Shown in pieces: positions 9,446-19,034 of a stretch of DNA of 64,000 nt. Each line of letters begins with the position of its first letter. Position 1 is the stretch's first letter. The notes beneath the pieces were generated by a model. It ran no database searches and was not told the origin of the DNA. It saw only the letters and a list, made by a program, of their open reading frames with translations. The translations under genes and the position numbers were made by a program. This stretch comes from Staphylococcus americanisciuri (GTDB lineage Bacteria > Bacillota > Bacilli > Staphylococcales > Staphylococcaceae), in NCBI RefSeq assembly GCF_024814435.1, contig NZ_JANUXY010000005.1, forward strand, positions 124,001-188,000, read 5' to 3'.

Positions 9446-9497
9446 AAAAAGCCTGTTTCCCATGATAGCGTAGCGACTATCACGAGAAACAGGCCTA
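9446..9497. terminator. Strong bidirectional terminator
   Basis: gcctgtttc (9451-9459) pairs with gaaacaggc (9486-9494), and an inner stem tgatag/ctatca extends it. It serves the convergent TetR and ABC genes. Confidence 0.8.
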
Positions 9498-9506
9498 TCT
9501 TTGGTT

Positions 9507-11114
9507 TTACGAGTTCACTTCTATTATTCTTTCATTATCTATTTTATAAATATCTGTATATAAATTTTGATTCACATGTTCGTCATGTGTAATCTCAATA
9601 ACCGTCTCTACTTCTTGATGAATCACCTCTCTAATGAATATTGCATTCTCTTTATCAAGTCCAGCCGAGAACTCATCAAGTAAGATAAATTTCGGCGCTC
9701 TTATTAAAATACGCGCTAAAGCGATACGCATCTTTTGACCACCTGACAGACGCTCGCCATTTGCACCTACATGATAGTCCCATCCATGTGTTTGAATCAA
9801 TTCTGTTAAATTACATTGGCGAATGACATAGCGTAATTGTTTATCGTTAAAATCATCATCCAATGCGATATTAAATAAAATCGAGTCGTTAAATATCAAT
9901 GGCTGTTGTTCAAAATAATAGAGATGTTGCGTCAACATAGCAAACGACATTTTATCGTCCTGAATATTGTTGTACCAAACCGTACCTTCTTGTGGCGTCT
10001 CCAACCGTAACAATAACTTAAAAAATATTGACTTCCCGCTTCCAGAGGGTCCTTTCAATAAGATATGATTGCCTTTATTAATCGTTAAATGAATATCCTT
10101 GAAAATCATACGTTCTCCATATTGATGAGAAACATGTTGAAATTGCACGGGTAAAATTGTATGTGTTAATTGATGCGTCATTGTGTTCTGCGCATCTTCT
10201 AACGACAAACTATCCATTAAATCATCATATTTTTTCACAATTGTATGAGAAGACCTTAATTTATTAAAATGATCAATCGCATTAACTGCAGGAATCACAA
10301 TTCGATCACTTGCCAAATAGACTGCCATCAATGCAGCTAATGATAGATTGCCATGAATCACAAAAATCCCACCTATAAATAAAGGGACAAATGCGCTAAT
10401 ACCTGATAAGAGATTGGTAATCCAGTTAGATTGATAGAGATTTTTCTGCACACTGTAATTGCTCTCTTCTACATGATTCAATTCTTTTGTTAACTGTGAC
10501 ACAAAAAATGGTTACTTATTAAAGACCCTCACCGTTGTCAGTGCACTAAAGTATTCGTTAAGATGATCGACAAATTTTGAAGAATCGTGCGACCATGTAT
10601 CTGTAGATTTCTTAATTTTATTTTTATACATCTTAGGTGTCACAACAGGAATAATGGAAAATACGATAAACAATAAGCCAAGTTGATAGTCGATCACCAG
10701 AACATATATCGCAGAAACAATCGAAAAGGTCATACAATATATAAACAGAAATAACGACTTAATATAATTCGTCTCCAAAAATTTAAAATCATTGACCATA
10801 AAACTTAATAAATTTGAACGTTGCGTCGTATTATTCCCACTAAAGTACTTTCTAATAAGTTGTTCTTTATAATGATTGTTAAAATCTCTTATAAATTTCT
10901 GCTGATAAAGATTCCATAAATATAAGCCTGTTCGAATAATACCATAACCGACCAGTCCAAAGATAAAATAATTAATAAGCGAAGAAAGGCTTTTCGTCTC
11001 GACAGAACGAATAACACCCGCAATAAGCGTTGGTATCACCAGTCCATCTAAAGCTGTTATAAACATAAAAACATATAATAAAATCAATTGAGGTGTAAGC
11101 AAATTAATCTTCAT
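9507..11114 (-). pseudogene. ABC exporter (fused permease-ATPase) interrupted by an in-frame TAA
   Basis: The N-terminal half has a six-helix-type exporter domain (starting MKINLLTPQLI, behind a perfect AGGAGGT). The C-terminal half has Walker A GPSGSGKS, signature LSGGQKMRIALARIL, Walker B FILLDEFSAGLD and the switch histidine in ITHDEH. The halves are in the same frame. They are separated by one TAA (10512-10514, codon 201), where the reading would be VRVFNK-stop-PFFVSQLTKEL. A CAA-to-TAA change explains it. A GTG restart at 10502 lacks a ribosome site. It is probably inactive unless the stop is read through or is a sequence error. Confidence 0.8.
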
Positions 11115-11259
11115 TCTTGACCTCCTATCAACATAGCTAATTGGACAAATATAATTTATAACACATTTAATGAAATATAAATTTAAAATTCTAGTTACAC
11201 ATTTATTGTAGCAAAACTCACTCACAATAATAAACAGAAAATTCAAATATTTGTAGAAA

Positions 11260-11310
11260 AATAGCCTCCATTAACTGAATACAACAATATCCAATCAATG
11301 GAGGCTATAA
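11260..11310. terminator. Terminator after the amino-acid permease
   Basis: Stem tagcctccatt / aatggaggcta (11262-11272, 11297-11307). Confidence 0.75.
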
Positions 11311-11311
11311 T

Positions 11312-12763
11312 CTATTCGTCTAACATTTTTTCAACATCTTTTTTACGTGTATCCAAAATAAGTTGTGATAATTCATCTTTATCCATATGACGTAGTTTCG
11401 GCAAACGAATAAAGAAGAAAATCAAGCCGAGCAACGTCCAAAAACCTAACGCAATATGCGATGGTAATGATAATGACGCTGGTGATATTGGTAATAACAG
11501 TAACGCTAAGAAAACAAATGAAATCACTGCACCAATAATCGCAAATGTTTTATAAACAGGACCGTATGTTTTACTTTGTTTGTCGTAACTAAACAATTTC
11601 GCAGCTGCCAAACATGTAACAAAGTATGCGATAGACACCCCTGTTGATGACATATCTACAATCCATGTTAGTGCTGTACGTCCTAGCCAAGGTGCAACCA
11701 ATGTTAATGCCACTAAGAAAATAATCGCAACATATGGTGTCTTGTAACGTGGGTGCAATTTGCTAAAAACGGTTGGCATAATACCAGAACGCCCCATTGA
11801 GAATAACAAGCGACTTGCACTCAATAAGAAACCGTTCAAGCCTGTAAAAATACCCATGATAATCGCAACCGCCAGTGCCCCTAAGCCGATATTGCCAAAT
11901 GCTTCACGTGTCACAGCCCCTGTTGCCCAAAGATCATTATCAGGTGCCGTTAACCAACCTGTATATAAAATCATTAAAATATACGTGAATGCAGCAGCTA
12001 ACAAGCTATATACGATTAACTTAAACGTTTTATCTGGTGAAAAGTTAAATTCTTCTGCTGTCTGTGGAATATTATCAAACCCAACATATGCCCATGGTGC
12101 GACCGCTACAATCATAATAATTGCTTGAAACCAGCCATATTGCGTACCTTGGTATGGTTGCAGATGCTCTAATGAGAAGTTTGATCCGAAAAATGAGCTG
12201 ACAAACATTAAGATGACAACAATCACCATTGCAATACAGAAATAAAACTGCAACGAGCCTGAGACGCTTGCACCATAAATAGTAATAACCATAAAGATTA
12301 ATAATAATGCGGATGCAATAATAATCTCCGTGATATAGACATCCCAACCTGCAATCGTATAAAGTTTACCCACTTCAATCGCATCAGGAATTAAAAACTT
12401 GATAAGTAGACTAAACGCCGTCGCATTCAATGCTACGACACAAATATAACCAAATGTTAAGAACCATGATGAAAAGAAGCTGACATAACGTCCAAATCCT
12501 AAAAAGCTAAATGCAAATGCACCACCGGAAACTGGAAAGCGCTCAACTAACGCACCATAACTTACAGCAATAATCATCATCAGTAATGCCCCAATAAATA
12601 TACCGATGGATGCTGCAATTGGTCCAGATGTTTGAATCCAATCCCCCGGCAGAATAAAAGAACCCCAGCCGATACAAGAGCCATATGCGATTGCCCATAC
12701 AAATTTTTCAGACAAATTTTGCTGCAAATCGCCCCTATCCGGCTTTTTATTATGTTTTGCCAT
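11312..12763 (-). CDS. APC-superfamily amino-acid permease
   Basis: This is a 483-residue membrane protein with about 12 hydrophobic segments. It has the APC first-helix motif (AIAYGSCIGWGSFILPGDW) and the ERFPVSGGAFAFSFLGFGRY loop that follows helix 2 in this superfamily. Both ends are polar and charged (KHNKKPDRGDLQQN at the start; lysine- and aspartate-rich tail). It is apparently monocistronic. It is distinct from the SteT-like permease at the start of the window; substrate is unknown. Confidence 0.85.
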   Translation of the reverse strand: MAKHNKKPDRGDLQQNLSEKFVWAIAYGSCIGWGSFILPGDWIQTSGPIAASIGIFIGALLMMIIAVSYGALVERFPVSGGAFAFSFLGFGRYVSFFSSWFLTFGYICVVALNATAFSLLIKFLIPDAIEVGKLYTIAGWDVYITEIIIASALLLIFMVITIYGASVSGSLQFYFCIAMVIVVILMFVSSFFGSNFSLEHLQPYQGTQYGWFQAIIMIVAVAPWAYVGFDNIPQTAEEFNFSPDKTFKLIVYSLLAAAFTYILMILYTGWLTAPDNDLWATGAVTREAFGNIGLGALAVAIIMGIFTGLNGFLLSASRLLFSMGRSGIMPTVFSKLHPRYKTPYVAIIFLVALTLVAPWLGRTALTWIVDMSSTGVSIAYFVTCLAAAKLFSYDKQSKTYGPVYKTFAIIGAVISFVFLALLLLPISPASLSLPSHIALGFWTLLGLIFFFIRLPKLRHMDKDELSQLILDTRKKDVEKMLDE

Positions 12764-13112
12764 AAATATATTTCACCTCTAATATACTTTATACCCGTAT
12801 TTAAGTATTAATAACTAATTTATAGTATCCGATCTATCAATCATACAGCAAATATTTATTCATAGCAAAAGTTTTCATATTTTCACAAAGGATTGACAGA
12901 AAAAATTCAAAAAAAAGAGTGAAACAGAAATCTCACGTTCTCATGAAATTTCGTTGTCTCACTCCGACAAAGATGACTTAGATTTTACTGATCTTTACTT
13001 CCCTGATTTTCTTCGTTGCTTTTCCACAATACAGATGCTAATGCGCTAAAAATATGACTCAAAAACTAAAGATAGCTTCCATCATCGTCACTACTTGCTT
13101 GTTTAATGATTG
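12764..13112. repeat. Intergenic region with a degraded repeat unit (copy 2)
   Basis: At 12915-12970 the sequence gagtgaaacagaaatctcac ... gaaatttcgttgtctcactc forms an inverted repeat of the same family as 4431-4650, followed by a shortened tail. The remainder carries the permease upstream region. No gene is seen. Confidence 0.55.
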
Positions 13113-13475
13113 CTATATTTTAAAAGATGCAACAATCAACATAATCCAACCGGCAATAAAGAGTACACCACCGATTGGCGTAATCGCACCTAGTACACTG
13201 ATTTGGGTTGTTGATAAGATGTACAATGAACCACTAAAGAACACAATGCCAAAGAACATTAACCAACCTGCCCAACTTACATTTAAGTCAAAGGCACCGC
13301 CAATAATACCAATTAAAATCAAACCAAGCCCATGATACATTTGATACATCGTTGCCTTTTCCCAAACCGACATATAATGTTCGGAAAGCTTACCATCTAA
13401 GATATGTGCGCCAAATGCACCTGTCCCAACTGCCATCATCGCATTAAGTGCACCTAAAATAATAAATATTTTCAT
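13113..13475 (-). CDS. DUF423 family membrane protein (YwdK-like)
   Basis: A 120-residue protein with four hydrophobic segments and the family's conserved front part ([45 protein letters not shown]). The function of DUF423 is not established. It sits 14 bases after the YwdI-like gene and in the same direction as ung, reproducing the Bacillus/Staphylococcus ung-ywdI-ywdK style cluster. Confidence 0.85.
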   Translation of the reverse strand: MKIFIILGALNAMMAVGTGAFGAHILDGKLSEHYMSVWEKATMYQMYHGLGLILIGIIGGAFDLNVSWAGWLMFFGIVFFSGSLYILSTTQISVLGAITPIGGVLFIAGWIMLIVASFKI

Positions 13476-13489
13476 GCTATGTCTCTCCT

Positions 13490-13801
13490 TTAAAAATCAA
13501 AAATAGATTCACCATTACCAATCGCATCATCTGTCACTAAGCGATTATCTGCCGTTGTCAATGCAGTGTTCGATTCTGTCACACGACCACCCATTAAGCG
13601 TATTTCTTCTTCTGATACTTTCTTTGACGTTGTTGAAGCCGGAAGACTCACCGTTGCTTGTGGTATCGCTTCTTGATCTGTATATAAAGCTGTTAACGTA
13701 TGAATAGCATATATATGCTTGTCAAATATTGCATCCGTCGCTGCTTGATCTGCTTGCATTAACTCATGTTCTAACAATTGAATTAACTTCTCTTTCTGCA
13801 T
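13490..13801 (-). CDS. YwdI-like small protein (DUF5327)
   Basis: A soluble 104-residue protein starting [40 protein letters not shown]. The front half is helical; the rear is acidic and ends [15 protein letters not shown], a conserved tail in Firmicute YwdI-type proteins. A GAAAGGA site favours this start over the ATG seven codons upstream inside ung. It lies 4 bases past the ung stop. Function is unknown; the fixed link with ung is the only clue. Confidence 0.75.
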   Translation of the reverse strand: MQKEKLIQLLEHELMQADQAATDAIFDKHIYAIHTLTALYTDQEAIPQATVSLPASTTSKKVSEEEIRLMGGRVTESNTALTTADNRLVTDDAIGNGESIFDF

Positions 13802-13805
13802 ACTG

Positions 13806-14462
13806 TTATTCCTTTCTTTCACACCACTGAATCGGTTCTAATCCTTGTGCTGTCAAATAAGCATTGGCTTTGGAATACGGCTTAGAGCCAAAAAAGCCAC
13901 GATATGCCGATAAAGGACTTGGATGTGGTGACTTAATAATGTAATGTTTGGATGTATCAATTAGACGTTCCTTTTGTTGTGCTGGTTTTCCCCACAGGAT
14001 AAATACAACGCCTGATTTATGTGTCGAAATCGCCTGAATAATTTCGTTTGTAAATAGTTCCCAACCAATGTCACGATGCGAGTGCGCCTGTCCTTGTCGC
14101 ACCGTCAAAACTGTGTTTAACAACAGCACACCTTTTCTTGCCCAGTCTTGTAAATGCGGTGACGTTCTACGACAGCCAATATCATCTTCCAACTCCTGAT
14201 ACATATTGCTCAAAGATGGTGGAAACTTAGCATTCGGCTGTACCGAAAATGCGAGACCATGCGCTTGATTGGGACCATGATATGGATCTTGACCTAAAAT
14301 CACAACCTTCACCTGCTCAAATGGCGTTAACTCAAACGCTTGATAAATATTTTCGCGTGCTGGATACACTACTTTCGTTGCATATTCTTTTTCTAAAAAA
14401 TCATGCATCTCTTGAAAATTATGTTTAGATGTGATGTCATGAAAAATTGTTGACCACTCCAT
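13806..14462 (-). CDS. ung: Uracil-DNA glycosylase, family 1
   Basis: Removes uracil from DNA, the first step of base excision repair. The water-activating motif [17 protein letters not shown] (catalytic Asp, about residue 65), the uracil-binding [16 protein letters not shown] block and the DNA-intercalating [23 protein letters not shown] loop are all intact. Length is 218 residues from the ATG three codons inside the longest frame, which has GAGGTGA at good spacing. Confidence 0.96.
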   Translation of the reverse strand: MEWSTIFHDITSKHNFQEMHDFLEKEYATKVVYPARENIYQAFELTPFEQVKVVILGQDPYHGPNQAHGLAFSVQPNAKFPPSLSNMYQELEDDIGCRRTSPHLQDWARKGVLLLNTVLTVRQGQAHSHRDIGWELFTNEIIQAISTHKSGVVFILWGKPAQQKERLIDTSKHYIIKSPHPSPLSAYRGFFGSKPYSKANAYLTAQGLEPIQWCERKE

Positions 14463-14618
14463 CGCGCTCACCTCATCCTACATTTTACCACAAATTCTAT
14501 ACAATAATATGCAGACACAGTGTAGAAATGTTTTCAGCAATGTACTCTCGTGATATGATAATGCATAAGTAAGATTTTACATTTAATGAGATGCTATATA
14601 TAAGGGAGTGGATGTCAC

Positions 14619-15449
14619 ATGGCATTAAAGAAAGTATTAACAATCGCAGGTTCAGATACAAGTGCAGGTGCAGGTATGCAAGCTGACCTTAAAACATTCC
14701 AAGAGCTTGATACATATGGGATGGTCGCACTTGCAGCCATCGTTACAATGGATAAGGAAACGTGGTCTCATGATGTTACACCAATTCCATTCGATGTATT
14801 CAACAAACAACTTGCGACAGCGATCAGCATTGGTCCAGATGCTGTCAAAACAGGGATGTTAGGTACTGAAGAAGTGATCAAACGTGCAGGAGAAGCGTTC
14901 GTTGAGTCAGGTGCACAATTTTTCGTAGTAGACCCTGTCATGGTATGTAAAGGGGAAGATGAAGTTTTAAATCCTGGCAATACAGAAGCTATGATTGAAT
15001 ACTTATTACCAAAAGCAACAGTTGTGACACCAAACCTTTTTGAAGCAGGTCAGCTATCAAAATTAGGAACATTGAAGTCAATGGACGATATGAAAAAAGC
15101 AGCTGAAATTATTCATCAGCAAGGTGCACAACACGTTGTTATCAAAGGTGGTAAAGCATTAGATCAAGATAAATCATATGACTTATACTACGATGGCAAC
15201 ACATTCTATCAATTAACAACAGATATGTTCCAACAAAGCTATAACCACGGTGCAGGCTGTACATTCGCAGCGGCAACAACAGCTAACCTTGCGAATGGTC
15301 AATCACCAAAAGAAGCTGTCATTAATGCAAAAGCTTTCGTCGCTTCAGCAATCAAAAATGGCTGGAAAATGAATGACTTTGTTGGCCCTGTTGACCACGG
15401 TGCATACAATCGTATCGAAAAAATCGACGTTGAAGTCGCTGAAATTTAA
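14619..15449 (+). CDS. PfkB-like pyridoxine / hydroxymethylpyrimidine kinase
   Basis: A ribokinase-fold vitamin kinase of 276 residues. It opens with the ThiD/PdxK block (VLTIAGSDTSAGAGMQADLKTF) and has the anion-hole region SYNHGAGCTFAAATTANLANG, with the expected GAGCT near residue 213. Family members phosphorylate HMP (thiamine) or pyridoxal/pyridoxine. The S. aureus protein at this locus is reported, from memory, to act as a pyridoxal kinase, so both pdxK and thiD names are used. A stop and terminator isolate it from the convergent MFS gene. Confidence 0.9.
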   Translation: MALKKVLTIAGSDTSAGAGMQADLKTFQELDTYGMVALAAIVTMDKETWSHDVTPIPFDVFNKQLATAISIGPDAVKTGMLGTEEVIKRAGEAFVESGAQFFVVDPVMVCKGEDEVLNPGNTEAMIEYLLPKATVVTPNLFEAGQLSKLGTLKSMDDMKKAAEIIHQQGAQHVVIKGGKALDQDKSYDLYYDGNTFYQLTTDMFQQSYNHGAGCTFAAATTANLANGQSPKEAVINAKAFVASAIKNGWKMNDFVGPVDHGAYNRIEKIDVEVAEI

Positions 15450-15458
15450 TAACCATTC

Positions 15459-15495
15459 AAAACGCCATGCGGTTTTCGTAACCCATGGCGTTAAT
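15459..15495. terminator. Bidirectional terminator between the kinase and MFS genes
   Basis: aacgccatg (15462-15470) pairs with catggcgtt (15485-15493), and both strands have flanking A/T runs. Confidence 0.75.
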
Positions 15496-15497
15496 TG

Positions 15498-16697
15498 CTA
15501 TACTTCAGCAATATCTTGATATGAACGTGACAATATTGAAAATACGACAAGGACGTCAAACGTGGCGATACCCGTTAGTAAAAAGACCATACCTTCATGT
15601 TGATTTAAAATGATGCCGTAAAAAAACATCGATAATGGCATTAGTGCTTGTACGACAGATTGGTTAATTGAAAAAACACGGCCTTTATAGGCATCGTTAA
15701 TCGTTTTTTGTAAATAAATACTATATGGAATATTAAAATATGGCATCGCAAAACCGATACCAGCATACACACCGATTAAAAAGATGAATGCAACGGTATG
15801 TGATACATCAAAAAATAAAAAGATGCCAAGTCCACTTAAAATGACACTATACAATAAAATAGATACTTTGATATTTCTAAATAAATGTGACTGAATTGGA
15901 AAAACGGAAAACAATAAAGATGTCAAAAAAATCGAGATTGTTAATGACGCTTCTATAACGCCGAACTGTTGAGAATTAAGTCCCAGCGTTTGAATGGCGA
16001 TAATCGGTATCCCTACGACAATCGAATTGACCAAGAAGTTAATACTAAGCCCTATAGCAATACACAGCAAAATAATTCTATCTCGCTTCAAATAACCAAA
16101 GCCTTCTTTAAAATTCGTTATAAAACTGGTACGCTCTGTTTTTTCCAAGTATGTCTTTAATGGCAACATCAACAACAATACGAGTGAAAGACTCTCCGTC
16201 ACAAGCGTTAGTGTCGCCAATGTTTGTATCGACACGAATGCGATGAGTACGCCCCCTGCCATTGGTGCTAAAAACGTCACGATTGTGATAATCGTTTGTC
16301 TAAGCGATACGATACGTTCCAAATGATTTTCAGCAATATTTTGTAGGTTCGATTGGATAATTAACATATTGACACTATCCGTAATTGTTAGCACCATACC
16401 GGTAACAATAATTAATTGAACTCCCACATTATCATATAAGAAGAAAAAGACCATCAATATCGTAATCGTTGCCATTTGCGCCGTGATAACAAGCCACTTG
16501 TTGTTCATGCTATCCGTAAATACCCCTATGATTGGACTAGTCATAATACCACATAAAACAATGAGCGCTAAATACACACTATACATATAGCTGGTATCTG
16601 TGTATTGCAGTATGTAAAACGCACAAGCAAAACTAAAAATCCGCGATCCAAAGTTGGAAATAATATCAAATAATACAAGAATAACTGATTTCATCAT
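15498..16697 (-). CDS. MFS transporter
   Basis: A predicted 12-helix facilitator of 399 residues. The loop after helix 2 reads GVFTDSMNNKWL and a second charged central loop lies near residue 185 (YLEKTERTSFITNFKEGFGYLKRD). The pattern matches the macrolide/enterobactin-exporter-like MFS_3 group, but substrate is not deducible. The start (tandem ATG) follows AGGGGGG. It differs clearly from the other two MFS proteins in this window. Confidence 0.78.
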   Translation of the reverse strand: MMKSVILVLFDIISNFGSRIFSFACAFYILQYTDTSYMYSVYLALIVLCGIMTSPIIGVFTDSMNNKWLVITAQMATITILMVFFFLYDNVGVQLIIVTGMVLTITDSVNMLIIQSNLQNIAENHLERIVSLRQTIITIVTFLAPMAGGVLIAFVSIQTLATLTLVTESLSLVLLLMLPLKTYLEKTERTSFITNFKEGFGYLKRDRIILLCIAIGLSINFLVNSIVVGIPIIAIQTLGLNSQQFGVIEASLTISIFLTSLLFSVFPIQSHLFRNIKVSILLYSVILSGLGIFLFFDVSHTVAFIFLIGVYAGIGFAMPYFNIPYSIYLQKTINDAYKGRVFSINQSVVQALMPLSMFFYGIILNQHEGMVFLLTGIATFDVLVVFSILSRSYQDIAEV

Positions 16698-16804
16698 TAC
16701 ATCCCCCCTTTGTTTTGTAACGATTCCAACATGCGTATAAATTTATGATATAGTTATTTTCTGAAAATTACAATAAATAATCAACTAAGTTTCTTTAAAA
16801 TATA

Positions 16805-16844
16805 AAAAGTTCACTTCCATAATTGTCTTAGAAAGTAAACTTTT
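16805..16844. terminator. Probable terminator after the decayed gene
   Basis: Imperfect stem aaaagttcactt / aagtaaactttt. Confidence 0.5.
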
Positions 16845-16916
16845 ATTGTACATACGTTTTATGACTCAACCATAATGCAAGACTCATTAATGAGATAGTT
16901 AAAAGTAATACTCCCG

Positions 16917-17620
16917 TTATGCTGAACGGTGACCATAAACCTTTACCAAATAGTGCAATCCTTTCGTCTCAATAGCCACACTTGATGCTTGATGGCCCAT
17001 TAAAAATTGTCGTTGATAGTTTAGCATAACACGTTGGTGCTCATTATCTATTTTAAAATCTTTATACGTAATCTTCATATATTTTGGGAAAACATCGTAT
17101 AAATCATGTTTGACATCGTATTTCTTACCTTGAGTATGATGTTCTCCTTTTGACAATACTTTCTTATATGCATAGTGATTGAACATTTCTTTTGTAACGC
17201 CATTCGCCACAATATGTCGTGGATGTTTAGCATTATCATCACTGAAAGGAGCAACAGTTAATACAGCCGTTTGTAGTCTTAATCTTCACTTTATCAGCAA
17301 GCTTTAAGTCCCCTCTATACTAAATAAAACGTCATCATCTTGGTTATCATTAATAGCTTCAGTAATAATGTCATCTATTTCTTTGACATCAATATCATAA
17401 ATAACTTGCTTATACTACCCTGTCTTTTCTTCATCTAACTTAGCCAAACTTTGAGCAAACACACAACCATTTTGCCCCTTTGAATGCCAATATTGATGAA
17501 TATGTTTTATCAACTTCTCATCATTAAAAACTTCTTCTCCGTGAGTGCCTATGATATCTTTTCTATCAGCAAATTTTCTTTTTTTATTACTTTTGATTTT
17601 GTTCTAGGGTTTATTTCCAT
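16917..17620 (-). pseudogene. Decayed gene of unknown function downstream of the HAD phosphatase
   Basis: It begins with an excellent AAGGAGG-ATG (MEINPRTKSK), then needs a frameshift to continue as RKFADRKDIIGTHGEEVF and HIHQYWHSKGQNGCVFAQSL. A TAG follows KLDEEKTG. Further shifts lead into VLTVAPFSDDNAKHPRHIVA and the last open stretch of 97 codons, ending LVKVYGHRSA. Intact, it would encode about 230 residues. I do not recognise the family. It partly overlaps the end of the HAD gene, so the two were probably co-transcribed. Confidence 0.65.
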
Positions 17621-18308
17621 TGGTATCCTCCTTATTACTCGTAATAGCCTGCCATATATCTCTTAAATCTTGAAATGATTCAAAATTTAAGTCACTGTTT
17701 TTCTTTTTCCCATCATAATCCCAACTCAATTTTCGCTCAATATGATACGCATTCCAACCACTTTCTATAGAAGGAACGACGTCATGATTAATAGAATTAC
17801 CAATCATGATATCCTTGCCTGAAGATAATTGGTGATATGTATTAGTATCCTTATGATCCACTATCCATATATCATCAAAAAGTTCCTGTAAGTTTAAGTC
17901 TTCAATCCGTTTCATTTGAATCGCTTTATCACCATGCGTTAACACATTCAACTTTACATCGGTATATCTATGAGATTTGATATCGCTCAAAACATCTTTG
18001 GCATCGCTATGCAAAGGGATATCCATTGTAAAAATAGAGCTTGCAAGCTTGAAAACCTCTTTTTCATTGTATGACCCCGATGGCATTAATTTATGGAATG
18101 TCTCGACCCAACTATTACAATACCTGTCTGGTGAAAATGACAATGTTGAGATTTTTCCAATATCAATCTTATTCATGACATGCATCACTTCAGTAGGACT
18201 ATATTCAGTCTCTGCTGAAACTATTTGGGATAATTGTTCATTAACATATGCATATGCTTCTTGTGTTTGAATCAATGTATCATCTAAATCAAAATAAATA
18301 TTTTTCAT
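17604..18308 (-). CDS. HAD-superfamily hydrolase
   Basis: A cytosolic phosphatase-type protein of 234 residues. Motif I is intact (IYFDLDDTLIQT, nucleophile Asp near residue 6). Motif II lies at VLTHGDK and a motif IV-like aspartate at MIGNSINHDVVPSIESG. The helical cap is inserted after motif I. The start follows a G-rich site (GGGGGGGAAT). Substrate is unknown. Its only operon partner is the decayed gene downstream, so its own role may have been lost or reduced. Confidence 0.75.
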   Translation of the reverse strand: MKNIYFDLDDTLIQTQEAYAYVNEQLSQIVSAETEYSPTEVMHVMNKIDIGKISTLSFSPDRYCNSWVETFHKLMPSGSYNEKEVFKLASSIFTMDIPLHSDAKDVLSDIKSHRYTDVKLNVLTHGDKAIQMKRIEDLNLQELFDDIWIVDHKDTNTYHQLSSGKDIMIGNSINHDVVPSIESGWNAYHIERKLSWDYDGKKKNSDLNFESFQDLRDIWQAITSNKEDTNGNKP

Positions 18309-18420
18309 ATTCCCCCCCAATTATTATCAGTTTATTTTATTACTTATTTCCTCGTATACTTAGTATAAAACAAATTTTTTACCCTTCAATTACCTTCTCT
18401 ACAATTCAAGTTTGTTAATG

Positions 18421-18678
18421 TCACATCACTACGATGTTCAATTTCACTATCCCTTGCTCGTTTTTCACAACAAATCCTTCACTATCTTGATATACGTTTA
18501 ATGGTTCATTGATGTACACGGGTTGCTTATAGCGTATGTTACAAGATATGTTTTGCATACCATAGTCCCGTAACACCTTTTGAACAATCATTTGTCCTGG
18601 TACAATTTGATTGTGTATCGGATTGTCATCTCTCACTATTTTTAAATATTGTGCCACATCACCTACTGAAAACTTCAT
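18421..18678 (-). CDS. MaoC-like hotdog protein (hydratase-motif half)
   Basis: An 85-residue single hotdog domain with an (R)-specific hydratase-type motif VRDDNPIHNQIVPGQMIV (conserved D...NPIH, about residues 15-32). The start overlaps the vraC stop (TAATG) and its GGAGG lies inside vraC, so it is translationally coupled. A longer frame starting at 18693 consists mostly of that ribosome site. It is fourth gene of the vra operon. VraC resembles the other half of a double-hotdog hydratase, so the two may form one enzyme. That is inference. Confidence 0.7.
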   Translation of the reverse strand: MKFSVGDVAQYLKIVRDDNPIHNQIVPGQMIVQKVLRDYGMQNISCNIRYKQPVYINEPLNVYQDSEGFVVKNEQGIVKLNIVVM

Positions 18679-19034
18679 TAACTGTTCCTCCATACAAAAG
18701 TTTGTTGTATGACATTGCTATCGTTTAACACGAGTTCAAAACGAAATTGTTCAAAGTTTTTAATTTGTTTTGCTGACTTAAATGTTAATGTCGCCTTGAT
18801 TGACTCGTCGCAATATAAGGGCGTCACATATTTTAAGGTTGTATCTACTAACATGACTTCTGCACCAATAAATGGTTCAAAAAGCGTGAAGCCACGCCAG
18901 TAACGCGCAAAAAAGAGCAAGGGGACTTCTTGACTTAGTGGCATGCCAAATAATGTTTGATAGGCATATAATACGGATTCATCTACTTTAACGTATCGTG
19001 TTTCTGTGCGACCAACGTTCGAATAATGCGGCAT
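18678..19034 (-). CDS. vraC: VraC, hotdog-fold protein
   Basis: A 118-residue protein homologous to staphylococcal VraC, named for induction in vancomycin-resistant S. aureus. The sequence (RYVKVDESVLYAYQTLFG ... VDTTLKYVTPLYCDESIKATLTFKSAKQ) looks like the non-catalytic N-terminal hotdog of MaoC-type dehydratases. It overlaps the vraB end by 47 bases, and its GGAGGA ribosome site is part of the thiolase glycine-loop codons. The molecular function is not established. Confidence 0.82.
   Translation of the reverse strand: MPHYSNVGRTETRYVKVDESVLYAYQTLFGMPLSQEVPLLFFARYWRGFTLFEPFIGAEVMLVDTTLKYVTPLYCDESIKATLTFKSAKQIKNFEQFRFELVLNDSNVIQQTFVWRNS

Noticed and set aside
9344-9592. 82-codon plus-strand frame after the TetR gene
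   Set aside because: It runs through the strong terminator and into the antisense of the ABC gene, has no ribosome site and no recognisable product.
17977-18270. 97-codon plus-strand frame inside the HAD gene
   Set aside because: Antisense shadow; the minus-strand product has complete HAD motifs.
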